A DNA stretch of 64,000 nucleotides from Centroberyx gerrardi. Taxonomy: Eukaryota; Chordata; Actinopteri; Beryciformes; Berycidae. Every line of letters starts with the position of its first letter. The first letter of the stretch is position 1. Shown one piece after another: positions 53,625-64,000 of the stretch. The position numbers and the translations under genes are program-made. The stretch lies in contig NC_136010.1 in NCBI RefSeq assembly GCF_048128805.1, positions 30,009,980 to 30,073,979 of the forward strand, given 5' to 3'. Below the pieces are notes generated by a model, which did not search any database, was not told the origin of the DNA, and was given only the letters and a program-made list of their open reading frames with translations.

Positions 53625-55254
53625 TTACTGTGATGGTACAACAGATGGACAAATGTTGCACAGAGCGCAGCAAACTTTTACCATCTTGTCAAGAGGTGTA
53701 GGCTGTGCTGGGATTGCTGCCTGGCAGAGAGAGATGGGTATGGTGCTTTGTAAGATATATAGAGTGTATTTGTTTCTCACCAGTCCAATGACACGTTCAA
53801 CATGTATTCTCACAGCAGCCAGCCCCCTTGTCGTTTCAAGCTCAGTTGGATGTAGTTGCTGTTTTCCTTTGGTAAAGGCAGGTATTTTCAGGTGTGCACT
53901 GTACAGACCAACAGCATCCTCCAGGTTGAACCCACGATCTGCAAGAACCAAATCTCCAGGTGACAGTTTTTCTAAGTACCCACAGTTTTCAGTGAGATAC
54001 CTATCACTTGTTCGTCCTCCCCATCCCCTAGACACATACGATACAACTCCTTGAGGTGTAATTGATATCAAATATTTCACAGTGTTGTGATGCTTATACT
54101 GGGAATATGTCTGGGCACGGGCTCTCATGTTGCTGGGCTTCAGCCTCATTCTCATGAGGGTAATTAAAAAGCTGTGAAAAGGAGAGAGTCCAGGTCCTGC
54201 TTTTAGGAATCCTGCAAGGAAGATGAACACAACCATCATCTTGGCATATGATGGAAGGCCAGTGAGACCCTGCACCATCTCATCGTTGTCCTTGAAGGCG
54301 TCCTTATTGAAGGATAACTTGTCCACCCTGTCCCTGAGATGTTTCACTTCTCCTTCAAGTCTGCTGCACTCCTGTGTCAACCTCTTCACCACGATCTGAC
54401 AGCCTTCACTGGAACATGGTTCACCTCCAATGGCAGGTGTTGTTTTGCTGTAGCTGTGCTCAGAATGTCCACCCACCTCCTCTGCAGTGGAGTGCTGTGG
54501 ATCAGCACTAGTGGGGTCTAAAGATGCTACAGCCCTGGCACTTTCTTGGGCAGCACATCTCTTTCTCTTTATTCCTTGTGTAACCTCAAACTTCTTATAG
54601 CTGTTGATCCTCTTTTGGTGGTGTTCAGCTGACAGGTAAGAGAAGAGACATGGCACGAAGTCGGGGTATAGAGGGTTTTCGCATTTTTTGCCTGAAACAC
54701 ACAAAAATATCACTACAATCCTGTCAAGATTATACAGTAGGTTATCTAAAGTAATCAATTTTGGCAAGCCATATTATGTTGTAACTTGTAATATTTAGGC
54801 TACACTTAACTGTAAGAAATGCATTCATAGGCCACCATGATGTAGGCTACGTTTTTCATTACATTTAAATCTGGAGAGAAACACCTGCATGTAACAGGCC
54901 ATGGACAGCACCACGCCGATAGGCGCTGTCCGTGGTGCTCACTGGTGCTGACCACGGTCTGTTACATGCAGGTGGTTAGGGGGTAATTGTAGCAATCTGA
55001 TTGCTACAATTACCCCCTAACCAGTTTGCTACAAGTGGCGACATTATTGGCAGTTGACACTCAACTGCTGCTAACTTACTGGTGATGAAGTGCTCACTGC
55101 ACAGTCTGGAGTGTTCAGTTGGTGTCCACTTGTCTCGTTTAATGGCAGCTAGCCACTTGTTCCGTCGGTCAGGATTTTTTGGGATGTTGTAAAAAGTCAG
55201 CCCCGATCTCCCTTTGGCATTATTGCAGCCAATTGTCCAGCAAATAGAGGGCAT
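53625..55254 (-). pseudogene. THAP-domain DDE transposase of the ISL2EU-like element (internally deleted)
   Basis: Exon 1 (55254-55080) encodes an intact-looking C2CH THAP finger: MPSICWTIGCNNAKG, the W of KWLAAIKR, and CSEHF. Exon 2 (54691-53625) is open throughout after acceptor TTTCAG|GC. It encodes a coiled-coil-like stretch ([19 protein letters not shown]), [17 protein letters not shown], then [44 protein letters not shown] and [15 protein letters not shown]. These are DDE_Tnp_4-type motifs, with the second Asp in ADRGF and the final Glu in HVERVIG. The helix-turn-helix and the block carrying the first catalytic Asp are missing between MRMRLK and PSNMRARAQ, near 54130-54142. Length is about 415 aa. 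An intact protein would bind and cut the element ends; this one is predicted to bind DNA at most. Confidence 0.8.
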
Positions 55255-55270
55255 CTTGTTGTTTCAAATT

Positions 55271-55318
55271 GGTCCTCAAGATGGCGCCGCAACAGCTGTG
55301 TGACGTCAACAAAATCCC
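55271..55318 (-). repeat. Right terminal inverted repeat of the ISL2EU-like element
   Basis: Inverted partner of 49655-49702. It is followed by AT and then directly by Tc1 inverted-repeat sequence. Confidence 0.75.
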
Positions 55319-55320
55319 AT

Positions 55321-56316
55321 TTGCTCCCATTTTTCATAAGTTGAAATAAAAGATCTAAGACTTTTTCTATGCACACAAAAGGCTTATTTCTCTCAATTTT
55401 TTTTCACAAATTTGTTTAAATCTGTGTTAGTGAGCACTTCTCCTTTGCCAAGATAATCCATCCACCTGACATGTGTGGCATATCAAGATGCTGATTAAAC
55501 AGCATGATTATTGCACAGGTGTGCCTTGGGCTGGTCACAATAAAAGGCCACTCTAAAATGTGCAGTTTTATCTTGAAAAAAGACATTTATTAGGCACTGA
55601 ATTATGGATCTCACATGACTAGGGCTACAGATATGCATTTTTTGAAAACCAGTCAGTATCCACCATTTGCAGTGCGACACATCTCCTTCGCATAGAGTTG
55701 ATCAGGTTGTTGATTGTGGCCTGTGGAGTGTTGGTCCACTCCTCTTCAATGGCTGTGTGAAGTTGTCAGATATTGGCAGGAATTGGAACACGCTGTCGTA
55801 CACGCCGATCCAGAACATCCCAAACATGCTCAATGGGTGACATGTCTGGTGAGTATGCAGGCCGTGCAAGAACTGGGATGTTTTCAGCTTCCAGGAATTG
55901 TGTACAGATCGTTGCAACATGGGGCCGTGCATCATCATGCTGCAACATGAGCTCTGGTGGACATTCCTGCAGTCAGCATGCCAATTGCACACTCCCTTAA
56001 AACTTGCGACATCTGTGGCATTGTGTTGTGTGATAAAAACTGCACATTTTAGAGTGGCCTTTTATTGTGACCAGCCCAAGGCACACCTGTCCAATAATCA
56101 TGCTGTTTAATCAGCATCTTGATATGCCACACCTGTCAGGTGGATGGATTATCTTGGCAAAGGAGAAGTGCTCACTAACACAGATTTAAACAAATTTGTG
56201 AACAGAATTTGAGAGAAATAAGCCTTTTGTGTGCATAGAAAAAGTCTTAGATCTTTTATTTCAACTCATGAAAAATGGGAGCAAAAACAAAAGTGTTGCA
56301 TTTATATTTTTGTTCA

Positions 56317-56317
<1 letters not shown>
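55321..56317 (-). mobile_element. Internally deleted Tc1-like transposon
   Basis: Long inverted repeats of about 240 bp: left 55321-55570 (TTGCTCCCATTTTTCATAAG ... AATGTGCAGTTTTATC), right about 56026-56317 (GATAAAAACTGCACATTTTA ... AAAATGGGAGCAAAAACAAA), ending TTTTGTTCAG before TA. The left repeat lacks its outermost 40-50 bp and abuts the ISL2EU-like end. Between them, on the minus strand, is the C-terminal part of a Tc1 DD34E transposase: HDDARPHVATICTQFLEAEN and RPAYSPDMSPIEHVWDVLDR, carrying the second Asp and the Glu. A premature TGA follows PIPANI (about 55770). The N-terminal two thirds are absent. Confidence 0.9.
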
Positions 56318-56355
<38 letters not shown>

Positions 56356-56407
56356 CATATATATATACATACATACATATATATATATATACATACATAC
56401 ATACATA
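56318..56407. repeat. (TA)n with (CATA)n interspersion
   Basis: AT-rich simple repeat directly adjoining the Tc1 right end, consistent with Tc1 insertion at a TA within the microsatellite. Confidence 0.92.
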
Positions 56408-58440
56408 GATGCTGCTAATGGAATGTTTTGCGTTTCCAAAACTGGTCATGGCTTCTCAGCACCAATCCATATACAAAGGAAAACCTGGGACAAAACCCTT
56501 TCTACCAAATGTCAATTGGAGGAATGCCATCAGTACCATTTGCTTGTCAGGCAGATTGGGCTTCCTTTCAGCACCTGTTGACTACTGCAATCAGAAGACT
56601 TCTTCAAAAGTCTCTGAAGCTGACTTGATTTGGCCATTTGGAGGCAGTACGACTCGAGTTGTACTCCAGTTTCTTGCCAATCTGTCTGATGTCTTACAGT
56701 CTGACTCCCTCCTATCCTATGGTAGGTAAAATCTGAACCAGAATGTGACACTTGTTCGATTAAAACATTTGATGGCATCGGCTTGAGTGTGTGGTTATCT
56801 TCCTACTTTGGCTTCAGTATGTTCTTATAGCCAGCACCTCCCTCATTGGTGTGCATTTTTTGTTTTCTTGTTACGTCACAATGGGAGCCATCACATAATC
56901 TTATGAAGCACTACACAGTGTATATAGTAATTATTCAAGTGAAAGCAAAAATGCACATCAAGTGGTAAAAGGTAAAAAAAAAATTTGTGCATCTTGACCT
57001 GGACCTGATCTACAGAAGAACCAGTGTTTTGAATTAATAGTGGGAAAATGTGCAATAATGTCAGTACTGGAGTGCAACTGCAATGGAGGGAGACAATTCT
57101 ACATTTTAAAGAACTGCAGTGATTCTGTGGTAGTATTGATCCATAATGTGGCGTCTTATTGATCTAATCATGCTAAATCGCAAGATGCGTACAGGATTTT
57201 GAGGCATGTGGTAAGCACCAACATTTTCACAGTGAGGGAGGGATTTATGCATCTCACATTTTTCCCAAGCGATGTTGACCTCTTGATCATAGGCCAACAT
57301 TGAATGAGTAGGTTTGCAAGTATGATGGGCCTGCATACTAAGCACACTAATCTGACTTTTGATATGAAATTAGGACAATTATTGAGCCTACGCAATATTC
57401 TGCCATTACCTCTAATATACTCCAGGTTAATCTGAAATACAGAGATTTGAGACAAAGACTGTTGGGGTTTTCATGTTGTAACTTAGACTGATAGGCTACA
57501 TGAAAGCCACACATGATAAATTATTCAAATTTTAAACGTGATCATACATATTACCCCCCCCCCCCCAAAAACCTCCAGTTGGACAAAAAGTATACAGACG
57601 AGTATGTGAACAATGCTGTTTGCAATGCAACCACTTTGCGTATGCGAAACCAGCTCCTCCTTTTCCAAGCGTAACTGAGTTTTGCTGTGAACCAGGGCTT
57701 ATTCCTGTTGTATCTCACCCTGGTGCGAGTTGGGATACAGCTGTCCTTTCTACGATATTGGGTCAATTTCTGACCTAAATATGACAATCTCCTACATTTT
57801 GATGGGCATGTGTCCAAGAATTAAAGCTACAATCCACGTTTTGGGGTCATGTGCACCCTCTCGCGGCTGTGTGAGAGGAATTACAAAAATATATGCCCCA
57901 GAATGTAATGTTTAAACAGGCTTTTTTAAAATTTATGCTTAATACATTTCTTAATACACCGCTGCTCACTGAGCTGGAGGTCAACTCTAGTGTCCCCAAA
58001 AGTTTTTACTTTAACAAATTTAAGAACACATTCATGCATGAGGCCCAAGGAATCCAATTCATGTCCAGCATTTTAGCCTTTTGGTTACACAGTTGCCAGT
58101 CTCACATTGTTTAGCAATGGGGTTTTTTCCAGCAATATTCAAAATTAGTTTAGAAAATACAGGGTCTGCTGATTTGATGGCAAGTTGTAAAAACAGCAGT
58201 TTGTCCAGAAAAAATGAAGAGTGAAGTGGGACTGTAACACTTCTGTGCCTTTTTTATATGACTTTATAACAGTCCCTGTCAAAAAAACTGTGCATAACCT
58301 TCGTATTAGCAGGCAACATTATGGACACAATACAACATTGTTTAAATTAGGAAAGAAAAAATGAAGCCATGTGTACATCTCTTCAAATTAAATGAGGAAA
58401 AAACATAAAACATTTGCTTCATTATGCATTATGAATTACA
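56408..58440. other. Interval between Tc1 element and rtel1 3' end
   Basis: Contains a 107-codon plus-strand ORF ending at 56729 with no domain I recognise, a C-rich tract at 57553-57566 and a LINE-like relic at 57551-57817. No supported gene. Confidence 0.45.
57551..57817 (-). pseudogene. Possible LINE ORF2 relic
   Basis: An 88-codon minus-strand frame includes PTRTRVRYNRNKPWFTAKL. It resembles the linker between endonuclease and reverse transcriptase in fish non-LTR retrotransposons, where a KPWFT-type motif is common. Only this short stretch is recognisable. Confidence 0.4.
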
Positions 58441-58442
58441 TT

Positions 58443-58448
58443 TTTATT
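58443..58448 (-). other. rtel1: Candidate rtel1 poly(A) signal
   Basis: AATAAA on the minus strand about 275 bp downstream of the stop codon. Plausible but not unique. Confidence 0.4.
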
Positions 58449-58720
58449 GTCATTGATAACATTTTCATATACAGTATGCACAGTATGATTTATTTTCTGT
58501 TAAAATACAAGACCTTAAAAGTTTGCCTGATATTCATAATAGGAATCCACTCTGCTTCATTATTCAGTGTGAACTTCGTCATCTTTCAGGCTGCTGTCCT
58601 GATCTCAGATTTAAGATGCATTATGTGAAAGGAATTCTTTCTACCCCTAGGATTCCCTTAAGTAGTGCAAAACACAAGTAGTTCACAACATCTATATACA
58701 ATGTTACTTTAACACGGATC

Positions 58721-61700
58721 TTATTTCCGTTGGCTGCCTGAGAAAAAAGTGGAAATCTTGCTTTGTGTCTTCAGAGAAGCTGATGTTGAAGCTGCAAAAT
58801 GCACAAAAGAATTGTCATGTCTCATGGATGTTTACATGTTATTTCCATGTAAAATAGACATTTCCATTAGCATGTGCAGATACTATAAGATCATATGAAA
58901 AGTTATTTACAACATGCAGAAAGCTGTTATCTAGTTTCCAATCCTTGTTTAACCCTGTACACCCTAGGCATTGGAAAGAAATGGTTGTTCACACTATTCT
59001 AAATGTACTCTAAATTCACCTTGTCTTGGCTGGTCTGCATTCACAGCAAGAGCGTCGGCAGTGGGAACTGATCCACCTGTCAAAGCATCCAACATGTCTT
59101 TGTACTGCTTCTTATGGTGAGGGCGAATGAACATGCCAAATCCTGGAGAGGAAAGGATGAAAGAAGAAGCATGAAAACGGATGACAATAAAATCTCATTC
59201 AAACCTATAAACATTACATAGAGGCGTTTTTCATTACAAAAAATATGCTCGATGATAAAAAAAAAGGAACTTACTGACTAAAAGACGGATGTCCTCATCT
59301 TTCTCTGTTAGCAAGCTCACCACTGTGGCAACCAGGTTTTCATAATTCTCTGTCTTCTTGTAGTTCTGAATAGCTAGGAAGAGTTGGCTGGATTTCTCCG
59401 CTCCGATGGCTTTTTTCACATCAGTTACAAAGGTTGCATGGATTTCATTCTTTGGAGCAGGCTGAACTGTTCCTATGGAACCTGGTTCACACCAAAAATA
59501 AATGCTGGAATTTACTGAAAATTCATTCATGTTGCATGAGCATTCATTCAAGTGACTGTGATGCACTTAAAGGCAGCGGTCTCTATTTCTATTTGCCCAA
59601 AATAGAAACAGCGTTGAACATGCCACCACATGTACGCTTACTGGTATTGTTCATTTATTGACACTGCACACCAGTGGAGTATAAATAAATAAAGATTGAA
59701 GACACAACCTAGCAGTGACCAAACCTCAGAACAACAACAATGGCTGTGTGAAAGAGCAACAAAGGCGGCAGAGAGAATATGAGAATTTAGAAGCTGTTTG
59801 ATGGGTGACCACAAGATGTTAGCATAGAGATGTAAACAAAGGCGATGGAAATGGAGACGCTTTTCCAGTTCCCATGTCACAGTTGGGGGGCTGGTGTGTG
59901 AAGAATTCAACTAGTTCAGCCAGGAAGCCAGTTCACACCGGAGCAAATGTGATGCTTTGGTTTTTCCGTAAAAAAGGTGGCGTTTTGTCCATATGAACCT
60001 ACCGAAATTTTTTCTGCATCAAGTATACTGTGGCATTAAGCCTCAGCCAAATGTATTCAACATCAAGGGTAAAAAAAGAATGTAGTCTCCTACCAGCCTG
60101 AGGCTCCCTTAAGCCACGGTGGTTTAGGTGATGTCCTCCCTTGTTGAGTTGCAGGGTATTCAGCTGACTGCATGAAGAGCTGCCATCTGAAAAGTCTATA
60201 GCCACACCAGGTTTTCTGTCTGTAGCTTTAGGAAAATAAACAGATGGAGTCCTATGGCTTAATTGAATTAGTGAAATTAAACTATTTCTCATTTTACTGG
60301 GGACCCTGGAACTTCTTCGAGGTTCCTGGACCCCACTTTGAGAACGTAATACTGGAAAATTTCAATGCTTTACAAAGATCAATGATGTCCGCTCGGACAC
60401 ATTTTTAACAAGAGTAAAGCCTATAGACCCTTTTCCCACTTCCGGGTTCTATGCAACAGAAGTCGTCACAGTTGGGAAACACCGCAGCAGTAGCAGCATT
60501 TATCAATAAGAATAATAGACACACCATCACACAAACATGTTATTAAAGTTAAATGACATAATGCTAACATATGACTGAAAGAGAATGAAGAATACTTTAC
60601 TAGCTACGTTACCTTCGACCTGCGTATCCTGGTAACGTTATTAACAAACGTTGGGTAACTAGACAAGAGATCGTTTACCTAGGTATGGATGTAATTCTCA
60701 AAAAAGAGCTTGTAGCTTTGTCAAGCTTCGTGTGATCGAAAACTAGTCCACCAAAAGAACAATGTCTTTAGTTGAAAGATCTGGTAGATATCGCAGTAAA
60801 GACGAAAACACTCGGTGTGTCTATTATTCTCATTGATAAACGCCGCTGTGGTGTTTACCAACTGTGACGACTTCCGTTGCGTAGAACCTGGAAGTGTGAA
60901 AAGGGTCTATTGACAAATGTGAAAGTGGAAGTTTTGCATACCGCTCTGCAGCATCAGTGCTTCCTTCTCCTCCTTGGAGAGCGAGTGATCAAGTTTATAT
61001 CCACAGCCTTGGCCAGTCAGCTCCTGGCATTTCTCATCAAATGTCTTTTTGTGATGTGGTCGTATGAACTGGTAGAAGCCTGTAACATACTGGCTGCATT
61101 AGGCGAGAGATCAACTGGCGACAAACTGCAAATAGAACATTTAGAAGTAAAAGAAATATTGTCCAGATGCTGAGCTAAGGAAAGGTTAAATAAGAAAAAA
61201 TAAAGCTTGCACGCTATAATATTTTACCGTGCTGTTTTAAGAGCACTCAATAAGGCCCTTTGTACCCTCCCAAGCATCTCGTCAGGCATAAAATAGCAAC
61301 ACATTATCCCACTTCTATTTCAATTCAATGTGAGCCACTCAAGTCACTACTGAAATAAAGGAGCTTTAAGTAATCTATGACTTTTATCAGCCTCTATCAG
61401 TGACCAAGGAACAGGTATCTGGCACAGCTTACAGTGGCCTGTACATGACAAATACTGTATATTATAATTAATATAATAATAATAATTAGACCTGGTTCCC
61501 TCGCTTTGGTTAGTTCATGCTCTCACTTTCATTATTTTATGCGCACAACTTTGTGTGAACAAGTTGACATGTATAACAATGAAATATACATGTTTTTAAA
61601 GCTTGTGCTTGATTTAGCTTATTAGCAGGTTTCACACCGATTTCACCCACTCACCTTGATGAGCTGAATTTACTTGATTGCACAAATTTATTCAGTTTAA

Positions 61701-63525
61701 AGTTGGTATGTGTAACATTTTGACATAGGGCTGCACGATTCTGGATAAAATGAGAATCTCAATTTTCTTGCTTAGAATTGAGATCACGATTCTCTCTCAC
61801 GATTCTGAAGCAAAACTATTTTTTATATAAATTTTGAATGCACTCTTTTGCCTGATATAGACAAAAACAACCAAAAATATGATTATGACTGTAATGGGAC
61901 TATCACATCAACTTTGCGGGTCAAATGGGCTACACACAGTACACACACACAATGTAATTATAGACTAAATTCCAATGAAATTTAAATTGAATTAAGATGG
62001 TGGAAGGAGTGACAGGCCGATGAAAAAATCACTTCCAACATGTTTATTCTCTTCAGTAAAGAAAAAGACCCCAGGGAGGGGGAGGGGGGACAGGAAGCAA
62101 CTGGGTTTATGGGAAATGTGGTCTTAATTTTGAGAAACACTAACAATACCACTGGTGTGTGAGATAGAGGCTACCAGTCGTCTCAACCATGGTTTCATTT
62201 GTTTACTGCAATTATTCGAATTAATTGTAATCAATATGTAATCAACTTTTGAAGGGTGTATATCTATCTGTATATATTATTGTCTCTGTTATGGAGAGAG
62301 GGGGAGTAGCCTAGAGGATAGAAAAGGTTGCCTGTCAAAAAGGGAAAAATCTGGGTGGGGAAATTTTGATAAACACTAGCATGGCAGGTACAGCAAGGTA
62401 TCACAATTAATTTCATAACGATGAGGCATAATGATGGGCTCTACCCATCATTTTGTCATTTCATTTTGACCTCAAACACAGTAGCCTTACGAAACCAGAG
62501 AAAATATAAAAGTTTTACACATATTTTCTTTCTCTTTGTTTGACTGATACCAAGGGAACGTTCCCATGCAATTTTTTGATCTTTCAAAAATGTTCCCATG
62601 CTTTAGGGCCCATAACATAAGACGCACGCGCACAGCCCTCTAAACCATTTCTCTTTTGAGTTTTTTCTCACCTGAAGATTGTCTGCCAATGAGGTCCTGT
62701 CACAGCTCTTTGAAAGACGTGACGAGGTGAAGAGGTGACTAATTTACTTTTTATTGGTGTTTTTTCATTATTGACTAACTGCTATGTGTTGATTGCTGAT
62801 GTTCTGAAGTGTAAACTTGGGTAACAATTTCAATTACAATAATGTTTTCTAGGTTTAAATTTCTGGGGTCAATTTGACCCCAAATATAAAGGCGTTTGTT
62901 AATTTTAACATAATAGGAGGGTTAACGTATGAATATATTATATATGCATGCTGTCTGTGCAACCAGAGTGCATATTTTATTTATTGTGACATGAATACAT
63001 GATGTGAATAACATATCATGCCCATGAGTCAGTACCATAAAATAAATTTTTTCCCCCTACAGGACAGCCATTCCGGGGCTCCATGACATACTGATTAAAG
63101 TTACTAAAATTTAAACAACACTTGTGGTGGATCAGCCAATATATGACAGTAAGCAGCCTGCTGTCTATCACAATGGACAGCACACTGATAGAAAAAACAG
63201 CCAACACAAAAAATGTATGTGCATATGAGTTACACTGTAGTCACACATATGTGCTGGACACACAAGGCACACAAGAAAAGCAGATAGCAGATCACTTACC
63301 ACGGAGAAGGCTGTGAGTATTGGCATCTGCAGTTAAGAGGTCAGCTGCCTCAGTCAACAGGACATCAAGGTTGTCCGTCTTCTTGTATGTTTGCAGAGCT
63401 TGCACGATTCGTTCAAAGTTGACCTGGCTCAATGACTTCTTCATCTCTGCCAGGAACTTCTTCGCTTTGGCTGCTTTACCTTCCTCGGCCACATCCTCTG
63501 AAACGGTGACTTTCTTCAAGAGGGA
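58721..63525 (-). CDS. rtel1: Regulator of telomere elongation helicase 1 (RTEL1), C-terminal six exons; gene continues off the right edge
   Basis: RTEL1 is a 5'-3' iron-sulfur XPD-family helicase that dismantles T-loops and D-loops and supports replication. The helicase core lies outside the window. Exons on the minus strand: 63525-63300, 61079-60942, 60225-60094, 59472-59275, 59142-59020 and 58791-58721, giving 295 C-terminal residues. Harmonin-like domain 1 spans the first two exons ([35 protein letters not shown], then [20 protein letters not shown]). Harmonin-like domain 2 spans the fourth and fifth ([20 protein letters not shown], then [20 protein letters not shown]). The last exon encodes QSKISTFF, a PCNA-interacting PIP box (Q-x2-I-x2-F-F), and stops seven residues later. 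All five internal introns are phase 1 and all junctions GT-AG. No RING-type C4C4 exon was seen downstream. Confidence 0.93.
60297..60345. repeat. Relic of the 3030-3365 hAT MITE
   Basis: GGACCCTGGAACTTCTTCGA and GGACCCCACTTTGAGAAC resemble the right end of the MITE at 3030-3365. Only about 50 bp survive. Confidence 0.5.
60426..60907. mobile_element. MITE with about 100-bp TIRs beside an rtel1 splice donor
   Basis: The left arm starts GACCCTTTTCCCACTTCC and includes GAAGTCGTCACAGTTGG and AGAATAATAGACACACC. The right arm repeats these in inverse orientation, ending GTGTGAAAAGGGTC. TA flanks both ends. It is non-coding. Confidence 0.85.
61080..63299 (-). other. rtel1 intron content
   Basis: About 2.2 kb intron. 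It holds the dispersed repeat at 61729-61920 and AT-rich sequence with no exon recognised. Confidence 0.5.
61729..61920 (+). repeat. Dispersed fish repeat (GGGCTGCACGATTCTGG)
   Basis: The first 90 bases differ from 51899 onward at only a few positions. It includes TGCACTCTTTTGCCTGATA and CTATCACATCAACTTTG. No right terminus was identified. Confidence 0.75.
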
Positions 63526-64000
63526 CTGAGAAAAATAAACCGTTCAGGTGTAATGCACAGTAGAAGTGGGTCTTACCTATAAAAAATAGCAATTCAGTCA
63601 TATTTAACGTGAGTTGTCAAGGAATGCTGGACTTAATTCAGTCTCCAAGGAATTTGAACATGAAAGGGAAACCATCATAATAATTTTAAGAACCACTGCT
63701 GTTATATAACAGTTTTCACTAAAGTACAAAGTGCTGTCAAATAAAAGGAAAAAAAAAGAAAAGAAAAAACATACATACAGTATGATCAAACAATCAACTA
63801 TAAAAAACGGAAGACTGCTGGCTCTATTAATGCCCATAGCTCATTAAGGTCAACTCAGCAAAATTCAGAAACAGTATTGGACTCCCAACAACCAAATTAA
63901 CAAAACAAGTTTTCAATTAAATGCAAGTTTGCAATGCAGAAACATAGGCATCAGTACCAAAATATAAAACTCCAAAAACAAAACAAACAAATAAATGAAT

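Larger units (their letters stand above)
49655..55318. mobile_element. ISL2EU-like DNA transposon with convergent YqaJ-nuclease and THAP-transposase genes
   Basis: Both ends show an inverted terminal sequence: left GGGTTTCAGTCACGTGACG then CCATCTTGAGGACC (ending 49702); right, reverse-complemented, GGGATTTTGTTGACGTCA then CCATCTTGAGGACC (55271-55318). AT dinucleotides flank both ends (49653-49654, 55319-55320), fitting a 2-bp target duplication. The two genes start 86 and 64 bp inside the ends and run toward each other, with stops at 53132 and 53625. A transposase with THAP plus DDE_Tnp_4 features, paired with a YqaJ-type exonuclease gene, is the hallmark I know for ISL2EU elements. Both proteins appear to have lost catalytic segments. 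Confidence 0.8.

Overview
This is a vertebrate, almost certainly teleost (probably percomorph) chromosome segment. It has four recognisable single-copy vertebrate genes with GT-AG introns, low gene density, and abundant fish-type repeats: hAT MITEs, a Tc1 element, a Ty3/gypsy LTR element, an ISL2EU-like DNA transposon, foldback elements, minisatellites and (TA)n/(CATA)n tracts. It contains no bacterial-type operons, CRISPR arrays or rRNA/tRNA genes that I can support.

Layout. 1-7010: 5' end of a minus-strand gene that looks like arhgef10l (first coding exon 343-642, upstream non-coding exon ending at 6751). 8.1-23.3 kb: complete rcc2 on the plus strand, 12 coding exons, 494 aa, divergent from arhgef10l. 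24.3-31.0 kb: complete rpl22 on the minus strand, 4 exons, 130 aa, convergent with rcc2. 31.0-35.9 kb: repeat-rich intergenic DNA. 36.0-39.8 kb: complete icmt on the minus strand, 5 exons, 291 aa. 40.3-57.9 kb: an island of mobile DNA holding an 866-bp foldback element, an internally deleted LINE, a 73-bp minisatellite, a 4.0-kb Ty3/gypsy element with near-identical LTRs, an orphan THAP-domain fragment, a 5.7-kb element carrying convergent YqaJ-nuclease and THAP transposase genes, and a deleted Tc1 element abutting it. 58.7-63.5 kb: the last six coding exons of rtel1 on the minus strand, with two harmonin-like domains and a C-terminal PCNA-binding (PIP) motif; the gene continues beyond the right edge.

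The host genes are housekeeping genes and do not form one pathway: chromosome passenger/Rac biology (RCC2), the ribosome (RPL22), CAAX-protein carboxyl methylation (ICMT) and telomere/replication helicase (RTEL1). The most unusual content is the mobile DNA. The ISL2EU-like element has readable ends and two long coding frames, yet each enzyme appears to have lost a catalytic block by internal deletion. A 500-bp element in rcc2 intron 12 has long terminal inverted repeats, a 9-bp target duplication and an open frame resembling the start of a RecQ-type helicase, cut off just before the Walker A lysine. All exon borders were read by eye from splice consensus plus family knowledge; no alignment or database search was run.
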